Source: Parcubacteria bacterium C7867-004 (GTDB lineage: Bacteria > Patescibacteria > Paceibacteria > UBA9973 > UBA2103). Taken from it: a stretch of 64,000 bases of DNA. The first letter of the stretch is position 1. Each line of letters begins with the position of its first letter. The DNA is taken from assembly GCA_001189075.1 (NCBI GenBank), contig LFCN01000006.1, positions 186,001 to 250,000 on the forward strand, written 5' to 3'. The notes under the pieces are model-generated. The model saw only the letters and a list, made by a program, of their open reading frames with translations, searched no databases and had not been told where the DNA came from. Below are positions 59,469 to 64,000 of this stretch, piece after piece. The translations under genes were made by a program, and so were the position numbers.

Positions 59469-59474
59469 TATGAT
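59469..59474 (+). promoter_or_regulatory. -10 box of the 59.5 kb gene
   Basis: TATGAT ends 6 bases before the ATG at 59481. Its divergent partner starts 43 bases away. Confidence 0.5.
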
Positions 59475-59480
59475 TGCCGC

Positions 59481-59909
59481 ATGTCAGAAGGACCGCCGTC
59501 ACAAAAAGAAGGAGATAGGTCCATGTCGTCGAAAGACGCGCGGGAGCGTTTGGAGCTGTATCTGGCGTTGGAATTCAGGCAGGAATCATATGAAGACTTA
59601 CGTCCGCTAATTCTCCTCCTTGAGGGAATATTTGAGGACTTTGAAAAGGAGCATGATCCTGAAGCATTGCTTGCTATCACCTCATTCGCGTCCGAGGAAG
59701 AGCGTATCGCTTCTATCCGACAACCGGCGCTCCTCGCGCTCACGCCTATAGCGCAGACCCTTAAATACCTTAGTCATCAAAAAGCCGTTCCGAAGGATGT
59801 GTATGACGCTCTTCGGGCACGCCAGAAGTTCCTTAATAATATTGTCGGATCCGTAACCGTTGACCCAAGCGGGAACGTATTCGAGCTCGTGCATCACGAT
59901 CGAGGGTAG
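59481..59909 (+). CDS. Hypothetical helical protein
   Basis: The 142 residues are mostly helical and acidic (RERLELYLALEFRQESYEDLRPLILLLEGIF), with no signal or membrane segment. The end VTVDPSGNVFELVHHDRG is a short beta hairpin. No family is recognised. Set as leaderless by its promoter. Confidence 0.55.
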   Translation: MSEGPPSQKEGDRSMSSKDARERLELYLALEFRQESYEDLRPLILLLEGIFEDFEKEHDPEALLAITSFASEEERIASIRQPALLALTPIAQTLKYLSHQKAVPKDVYDALRARQKFLNNIVGSVTVDPSGNVFELVHHDRG

Positions 59910-59932
59910 AAGATAGAGGACCTGTCGGGAGA

Positions 59933-59961
59933 GTTGTTTTTCAAAAATTGTATGATATAAT
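59933..59961 (+). promoter_or_regulatory. Promoter of the zinc-ribbon gene
   Basis: TTGTTT (59933-59938), 17 bases, TATAAT (59956-59961). The leader is about 24 bases, without a clear Shine-Dalgarno site. One of the few near-consensus two-part promoters here, suggesting strong expression. Confidence 0.65.
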
Positions 59962-59990
59962 CAAAATACAAGACAACTAAACCCTCACCC

Positions 59991-60464
59991 ATGCCCGATT
60001 TCAAGAAGACCAATCGATTCAGTAAGCCAGGAGGCTTCAAGCGCCCGACATTCGGGTCAGGACCGCGTCGCCCCGCTGGACGCGATTTCGGGAATACCGA
60101 GACATTCAAGGCAACCTGCAGCAAGTGCAACAATTCCTGCGATGTGCCGTTCCGTCCGAATGGGAAGAAGCCGGTATTCTGCAAGGACTGCTTCGTCCGC
60201 GATGACGCCCGCCCTCAGACCGGGGGATATGAGAAGCGTAGCTACAACGACGAGCGCCCTTCCTACAATCCTAAGCCGGCTGTAACCGAGGACCCTCGTA
60301 TCGGTGCTATGCAGAAGGAGCTCGCGGTAGTCCATGCGAAACTCGATACCCTTATCGAGCGCCTCGAAGGCGCGGCGTTCTCTTCGATCATTGAGAAGGC
60401 ATCCGAGCGCGCGGAAAAGCCGGTAAAGACTAAAGCCGCAGCAAAGAAAGCAGCGAAAAAATAA
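59991..60464 (+). CDS. CxxC zinc-ribbon protein with basic tails
   Basis: The 157 residues comprise a basic N-terminal stretch (FSKPGGFKRPTFGSGPRR), a zinc ribbon with ATCSKCNNSCDVPFRP and VFCKDCFVRD, a helical segment (MQKELAVVHAKLDTLIERLEG) and a Lys/Ala tail (KTKAAAKKAAKK). Proteins of this kind are common in Patescibacteria and are annotated as CxxC zinc-binding proteins. The basic ends suggest nucleic-acid binding. Confidence 0.8.
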   Translation: MPDFKKTNRFSKPGGFKRPTFGSGPRRPAGRDFGNTETFKATCSKCNNSCDVPFRPNGKKPVFCKDCFVRDDARPQTGGYEKRSYNDERPSYNPKPAVTEDPRIGAMQKELAVVHAKLDTLIERLEGAAFSSIIEKASERAEKPVKTKAAAKKAAKK

Positions 60465-60486
60465 TTCCTGCCGCAAGACACAGTGC

Positions 60487-60514
60487 AAGAGCGCGCCCTT
60501 CTGGGCGCGTTCTT
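60487..60514 (+). terminator. Terminator after the zinc-ribbon gene
   Basis: AAGAGCGCGCCC pairs with GGGCGCGTTCTT around TTCT, followed by GTTTG. Confidence 0.8.
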
Positions 60515-60573
60515 GTTTGCTATGCTTGAAGGCATTAACGCTCAGTTCACTATCCTCATTCCATACTTCGCAC

Positions 60574-60966
60574 ATGCTTACCTACAAATCAACATTCAGC
60601 GGGTTCTCGGTAGACGACATCATCAAAGCGAAAGAGTTCTATGGCTCAATGCTCGGTATAGATACGAAAGAGACGGAAGAAGGGCTTGAGCTCCATGTTT
60701 CGGGAGATGCGCCCGTATTTCTCTACCCGAAGCCCAATCATGCTCCGGCGAGTTATACGGTATTGAACTTCTTAGTAACCGACATCGATGCAGCGGCGGA
60801 TGAACTTATCGCGGCAGGTGTCAGTCTTGAAACGTACGATATGGGAAAGATGGGAACTGCGGACGAGAAGGGAATCTATCGCGGCAAAGAGGGAGAGATG
60901 GGGCCTACGGCAATAGCGTGGCTCCTCGATCCGGCAGGGAACATCCTTTCGATCATTCAGGAATAA
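60574..60966 (+). CDS. VOC family (glyoxalase-like) protein
   Basis: The 130 residues have the paired beta-alpha-beta-beta-beta modules of the vicinal oxygen chelate fold: FSVDDIIKAKEFYGSMLGI, then LNFLVTDIDAAADELIAAGV and AWLLDPAGNILSIIQE. The metal ligands resemble those of glyoxalase or antibiotic-resistance proteins, but the substrate is unknown. CATACT (60562-60567) ends 6 bases before the ATG, so the frame upstream is not used. Confidence 0.85.
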   Translation: MLTYKSTFSGFSVDDIIKAKEFYGSMLGIDTKETEEGLELHVSGDAPVFLYPKPNHAPASYTVLNFLVTDIDAAADELIAAGVSLETYDMGKMGTADEKGIYRGKEGEMGPTAIAWLLDPAGNILSIIQE

Positions 60967-61110
60967 AAGAAGATCGCCCATCGATGGATGGGCGAGTCAT
61001 GCTGTCAACGGGAGCCACCATGGTCAGCCAATATATCGAATCATTTGTTGCTTCATGAAGCATTCACACTGCACAGGGTACAGTTCGTTCATAACCCCTT
61101 ACATTCATCC

Positions 61111-61428
61111 ATGATCTTCTTCCTTCTCATTGGCTTCATACTCGGCGCTGCCGTTATTATCTTCGCGCTTCAGAATACTGAGGTCGCATCACTCATGTTC
61201 CTCGGCTGGCAGTTCGAAAGCTCACTCGCGCTCGTGATTCTGCTTGCGATAGCCTCCGGCGTTATCATATCCGCCCTGGTGTCGCTCCCGAGTGCTATCG
61301 CCAACGGTATCCGCATGATGGCGCTTCGCAAGGAGAATGTGAATCTGCGGAAGGAGCTCGAAGAGACGCAGCGCATCGCGTATCAGGGGACGGTGGTGAT
61401 CGAGGAACCGACGAGCATATACCAATAG
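61111..61428 (+). CDS. LapA/DUF1049-like membrane protein
   Basis: The 105 residues begin MIFFLLIGFILGAAVIIFALQNTEVASLMFLGWQF, the typical first helix and NTE/Q motif of LapA-domain (DUF1049) proteins, then a second helix (LALVILLAIASGVIISAL) and a coiled coil (LRKENVNLRKELEETQ). It is probably an envelope or LPS-assembly-like scaffold; its role in CPR is unknown. TACATT ends 5 bases before the ATG. Confidence 0.8.
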   Translation: MIFFLLIGFILGAAVIIFALQNTEVASLMFLGWQFESSLALVILLAIASGVIISALVSLPSAIANGIRMMALRKENVNLRKELEETQRIAYQGTVVIEEPTSIYQ

Positions 61429-61437
61429 GATACGAAA

Positions 61438-61466
61438 GAAGCCGCGCCCCAGAGGGGCGCGGCTTC
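61438..61466. terminator. Convergent bidirectional terminator
   Basis: GAAGCCGCGCCCC pairs with GGGGCGCGGCTTC around AGA. It serves the LapA-like gene and the minus-strand cold-shock gene. Confidence 0.88.
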
Positions 61467-61488
61467 TTCAATCTATAGGGACAAGACT

Positions 61489-61692
61489 CTAGACGCGCGA
61501 GACATTCACCGCGTAGGGGCCTTTCTTGCTCTCGGTCACGTCGAACGTGACCTTGTCACCCTTCTTCAATTCTTTGAAGGTGAGCGACTTGAGAGCATCG
61601 GCATGGAAGAAGAGTTGGTCTTCGATCCCAACCCGGCGAATATAGCCGAAGTTACGGTCGACGAGCTCTACAATAACGCCTTTTTGCAACAT
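61489..61692 (-). CDS. Cold-shock domain protein
   Basis: The 67 residues form a cold-shock fold: MLQKGVIVELVDRNFGYIRR (RNP1-like NFGYIRR in place of GFGFI), LFFHADAL (RNP2-like) and KKGDKVTFDV. It binds single-stranded RNA or DNA. The aromatic pattern is less canonical than in its neighbour. Confidence 0.9.
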   Translation of the reverse strand: MLQKGVIVELVDRNFGYIRRVGIEDQLFFHADALKSLTFKELKKGDKVTFDVTESKKGPYAVNVSRV

Positions 61693-61732
61693 ACGAGTGG
61701 AATGAGTGCGGTTAGTAATCTGTGCTCCCTAA

Positions 61733-61762
61733 CGAAAGCGCGCCCAGAGGGCGCGCTTTTCG
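61733..61762. terminator. Terminator between the two cold-shock genes
   Basis: CGAAAGCGCGCCC pairs with GGGCGCGCTTTTCG around AGA (one bulged base). It ends the upstream minus-strand cold-shock gene. Confidence 0.85.
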
Positions 61763-61765
61763 TCG

Positions 61766-61966
61766 TTAGATCTTGCTGACCTGGATAGCGTTTGGTCCCT
61801 TCGGGCTCTCACCGACCTCGAACGTCACCTTGTCGCCGACACGGAGGTCGTCGAAGTGTACGTTAACGAGTTCGTTCGAGTGAAAGAAGAGGTCCTTAGC
61901 CATCCCCTCAGCCTTGATGAATCCGAATCCCTTGTCGGTAAGACCGGCAATTGTTCCTTCCTGCAT
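61766..61966 (-). CDS. Cold-shock protein, CspA-like
   Basis: The 66 residues have TDKGFGFIKAEG (RNP1) and KDLFFHSNEL (RNP2), then VGDKVTFEVGESPKGPNAIQV. It acts as an RNA chaperone. I chose MQEGTIAG (61966) as start since the CSD fold begins there. The leader toward 62000 is T/A-rich and could fold, as in cold-regulated csp genes. Confidence 0.93.
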   Translation of the reverse strand: MQEGTIAGLTDKGFGFIKAEGMAKDLFFHSNELVNVHFDDLRVGDKVTFEVGESPKGPNAIQVSKI

Positions 61967-62158
61967 ACAATTTTGATACGAGCGATGCACCTGATAACAA
62001 TCAAGTGCAGGAGGCTGGCATTGGAAACTCGACGCGACTTCCGTTCGACAGCACTGCGATTTGATAAGTCAAATCTACCATGAATGATTTTTTCTGTCAA
62101 TCATTCGTGCTTCTGTCGATTGACGTTCCGTAGTAGCTCGGCTACGGTTCAAGTACTC

Positions 62159-62371
62159 ATGAAAGAGTCCATTACCAACACCGTCTACCAGCACCGGAGC
62201 GTGCGCGGCGTAACACAGGAGGAATTCGCCGACGCGGTCGGCGTGAGTCGCCAGACCGTGATAGCGATCGAGAAGGGGAACTACGCTCCATCGGTCGCGC
62301 TCGCGCTGCGCATCGCCCGCTATTTCAAGGTGCCGGTAGAGACGCTATTCTCACTACGTCATCATGCATAA
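62159..62371 (+). CDS. Small XRE transcriptional regulator
   Basis: The 70 residues consist essentially of one HTH: RGVTQEEFADAVGVSRQTVIAIEKGNYAPSVALALRIARYFKVPVETLF. This is the YgzD/Bacillus-type mini-XRE often paired with a membrane protein, as here, where the next gene overlaps by 8 bases. Frames starting upstream at 62084 are not supported. Confidence 0.9.
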   Translation: MKESITNTVYQHRSVRGVTQEEFADAVGVSRQTVIAIEKGNYAPSVALALRIARYFKVPVETLFSLRHHA

Positions 62372-62726
62372 CGCCTATCTCGAAGGAGCGACCGTGCTCG
62401 CGCTTGCGGGCCTCTCGCTCGTACTGCTCGATCCGTTCCATATCTGGATGCCGGACATGGCGTACATGATTGTGCTCTGCTGCCTGGTAGCAGCATTCGG
62501 CGCGTTCGCGGCGTTCGTGCTCTGCGAGCGGGCAGGCGACGAGCGGGAAGATGCGCACCGGATGCTTTCAGGCCGCATGGCCTTCCTAGCCGGAAGCGGA
62601 GTGCTGGTTGCGGGCATCGTGCTTCAGGGTCTTACGGGACCGATCGATCCGTGGCTCATTTATGCGCTTTGCGCGATGGTATTCGCGAAGCTGGCGGCAC
62701 GCGCTTATAGCGATCGGCTGGGGTAG
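62364..62726 (+). CDS. Four-helix membrane protein paired with the XRE regulator
   Basis: The 120 residues have four hydrophobic segments (ATVLALAGLSLVLLDPF, MAYMIVLCCLVAAFGAFAAF, FLAGSGVLVAGIVLQGL, WLIYALCAMVFAKLAA) with a charged loop ERAGDEREDAHRM. The pairing of a mini-XRE repressor with a DUF2178-like membrane protein is common in bacteria and archaea. It overlaps the regulator by 8 bases. Confidence 0.7.
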   Translation: MHNAYLEGATVLALAGLSLVLLDPFHIWMPDMAYMIVLCCLVAAFGAFAAFVLCERAGDEREDAHRMLSGRMAFLAGSGVLVAGIVLQGLTGPIDPWLIYALCAMVFAKLAARAYSDRLG

Positions 62727-62739
62727 GTGGGGATAACGA

Positions 62740-62798
62740 ATGTAAAGCAGGCTTTACATCGAGTACGGGAGCTCTATACTTAGGGAATACCCCTAAGT
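62740..62798 (+). promoter_or_regulatory. Promoter with two inverted repeats before the Met-rich gene
   Basis: TTTACA (62752-62757), 16 bases, TATACT (62774-62779). GTAAAG-CAGG-CTTTAC overlaps the -35. TACTTAGGG-AATAC-CCCTAAGTA (62776-62798) overlaps the -10 and start point. The second has the look of a repressor operator. The regulator is unknown. Confidence 0.6.
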
Positions 62799-62810
62799 AC
62801 TATTCATTCC

Positions 62811-63119
62811 ATGGATTCAGATATGCAGAGCAAGTCGCACGTTATTCCCGTAGTTATCGGTATCATCGTTCTTGTACTCATCGGCGGTGTCGCGTACGCC
62901 ATGATGAATAAGGAGGCGATGATGATGGAGAAGAAGGACGCCATGATGGAGGAGAAGAAGATGGAAGGCGAGGGAAAGATGATGGAAGAGAACAAGATGA
63001 TGGAGAACGGATCTTCCTCGGACACTATGATGAAGGGCGAGACGATGATGAAAGCCGATGATTCAGGAATGATGATGAAGGCTGAGTCAGGTGCGATGAT
63101 GGACACCCCGACGAACTAA
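62811..63119 (+). CDS. Membrane-anchored Met-rich (MxKxD-type) protein
   Basis: The 102 residues comprise an N-terminal helix (VIPVVIGIIVLVLIGGVAYAM) followed by a low-complexity exported tail of MM, K, E and D, in motifs such as MMMEKKDAMM and MMKADDSGMM. Methionine clusters of this kind can bind Cu(I) or Ag(I), so metal buffering at the cell surface is plausible. A palindromic operator precedes it and ccdA follows after 5 bases. Confidence 0.75.
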   Translation: MDSDMQSKSHVIPVVIGIIVLVLIGGVAYAMMNKEAMMMEKKDAMMEEKKMEGEGKMMEENKMMENGSSSDTMMKGETMMKADDSGMMMKAESGAMMDTPTN

Positions 63120-63124
63120 GCTCG

Positions 63125-63835
63125 ATGGATACGATCTTCCTCGCAACCGCATTCCTGGCCGGCGTGGTCAGCTTCCTTGCGCCCTGTGTGCTCCCGATCA
63201 TACCGGGATTCCTCGCGTATCTCGCAGGATCGACATCTGCGGATTCCCCGAATCGGCGCCGTGACATATTCGTGAACAGCGTGTTCTTCGTTCTCGGATT
63301 CTCGGTGGTATTCGCGCTGCTCGGTATCTTGCTCCAGACGGTGCTTGCGAGCATCGGCGGGGAGGTGCAGAGCGGGCTCTCGAAACTCGGCGGGCTCGTG
63401 ATCATCTTCTTCGGTCTCTATCTCACGGGATTGATCAAGATTGCGTTCCTTGAGCGGGATCATAAGGTGCTCGTGAAGAAGAAGTTCTCCTCGCGGTACC
63501 TGACCTCGTTCGTGTTCGGAACGGCATTCGCGGTGGGATGGACGCCATGCGCGGGCGCAGTACTCGGCAGCATCCTCGGACTCGCGGCGTCAGCCCCGGT
63601 CTCCGCGTTCTTCCTGCTGCTCTCCTATGCGCTCGGACTCGGCATGCCGTTCCTGCTAGTCGGCCTCTTCACGGCGCAGGCGACGCGGTTCATCGACCGA
63701 TACGCAGGCGCGTTCGTGTACGTGAACAAGCTGTTCGGTGTGGTCCTGGTGCTACTCGGCATCCTCGTGTTCACCGAGAGCCTCTCGCTCGTGGGCAACT
63801 TCGACTTCGTGAATTCCTTTATTCTTAGCCGCTAG
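63125..63835 (+). CDS. ccdA: CcdA/DsbD-like thiol-disulfide transporter
   Basis: The 236-residue membrane protein with six helices has the two redox Cys sites of CcdA: SFLAPCVLPIIPGFLAYLAG and VGWTPCAGAVLGSILG. It carries reducing power from cytoplasmic thioredoxin across the membrane to exported thiol proteins. The next gene looks like such a protein. Together with the Met-rich protein upstream this suggests envelope thiol or copper homeostasis. Confidence 0.93.
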   Translation: MDTIFLATAFLAGVVSFLAPCVLPIIPGFLAYLAGSTSADSPNRRRDIFVNSVFFVLGFSVVFALLGILLQTVLASIGGEVQSGLSKLGGLVIIFFGLYLTGLIKIAFLERDHKVLVKKKFSSRYLTSFVFGTAFAVGWTPCAGAVLGSILGLAASAPVSAFFLLLSYALGLGMPFLLVGLFTAQATRFIDRYAGAFVYVNKLFGVVLVLLGILVFTESLSLVGNFDFVNSFILSR

Positions 63836-63838
63836 CTT

Positions 63839-64000
63839 ATGACTGTACGGAATGCCGTAACACTCGCCATCGTCATCGCACTCATTGCGGGCGCGATTTG
63901 GTACCTGGAGTCGCTGAAGCCGAAGACCGTGAGCGTCGATAGGAACGAGAACAGTGTCGAGCACGCGACCACTACCGAGACCGCCGACTACGCGGTCCGG
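63839..64000 (+). CDS. N-terminal part of a membrane-anchored protein, probably thioredoxin-like
   Basis: The window ends inside this gene. The 54 visible residues are a membrane anchor (NAVTLAIVIALIAGAIWYL) and a polar linker (NSVEHATTTETADY). It starts 3 bases after ccdA. A TlpA/ResA-type thioredoxin is the usual partner of CcdA, but no redox motif is in view, so this is inference from position. Confidence 0.5.
   Translation, partial: MTVRNAVTLAIVIALIAGAIWYLESLKPKTVSVDRNENSVEHATTTETADYAVR

Overview
The window looks like chromosomal DNA of a Candidate Phyla Radiation (Patescibacteria) bacterium, most probably of the Parcubacteria group. No 16S gene is present, so this rests on gene content. 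Proteins are compact (S-adenosylmethionine synthetase of 350 residues, release factor 2 of 291). GatCA, NAD-dependent DNA ligase, FtsEX and a type IV pilus locus sit among many short lineage-type hypothetical proteins. The standard code fits, with TGA used as stop. Shine-Dalgarno sequences are almost absent. Instead many genes have a TANNNT-like -10 box ending 6 to 8 bases before the start codon, which implies leaderless mRNAs.

Layout: 1-4.1 kb is a type IV pilin operon (prepilin peptidase, three minor pilins and a pilin fused to a glycine-rich domain). 4.1-8.5 kb holds ligA, gatC, gatA and a membrane HEPN-like protein. 8.5-9.3 kb has initiator tRNA and a hypothetical gene. 9.4-15.0 kb has three phage-structure-like proteins, the first with a Tat-type signal, followed directly by tatC and tatA. 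15.2-21.7 kb is a surface operon: a 1413-residue secreted repeat protein ending in a dockerin-like domain, then two membrane-anchored proteins with cohesin-like domains. 21.7-24.5 kb is an AT-rich two-component system on the minus strand. 24.6-27.7 kb has a sugar nucleotidyltransferase, a HTH/LAGLIDADG-like gene running into a tRNA-Met, tRNA-Asp and small exported proteins.

27.8-30.7 kb is a sugar operon (GH63-like glycosidase, phosphoglucose/phosphomannose isomerase, ROK kinase). 30.7-41.7 kb is mostly housekeeping (glmS, prfB, ftsE, ftsX, pyrG, two tRNA-Thr, two endonuclease/exonuclease/phosphatase proteins) plus an XRE regulator with strong alphaproteobacterial character. 41.8-43.0 kb is metK under what appears to be a SAM riboswitch with a terminator.

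43.7-50.3 kb is the most unusual region. Right after tRNA-Gln, about 16 small, AT-rich, mostly membrane or DUF1871-like genes are arranged as nine gene units, each introduced by a degenerate copy of the same intergenic element (CCCAGAC..CCAGCTCG followed by GTGTCATAAT and the start codon). One more copy closes the array. It resembles a cassette array or immunity-type gene island, but no recombinase is visible here.

50.4-54.6 kb is a probable redox operon led by an ECF sigma factor (membrane partner, rubredoxin, Pro-rich protein, ApbE, ferric-reductase-like membrane protein, FAD/NAD reductase). 54.6-64 kb carries small stress and metabolism genes (DUF305, tautomerase, PRTase, hydrolases, M48 protease, zinc-ribbon protein, two cold-shock proteins) and a Met-rich protein, CcdA and thioredoxin-like protein cluster truncated by the window end.
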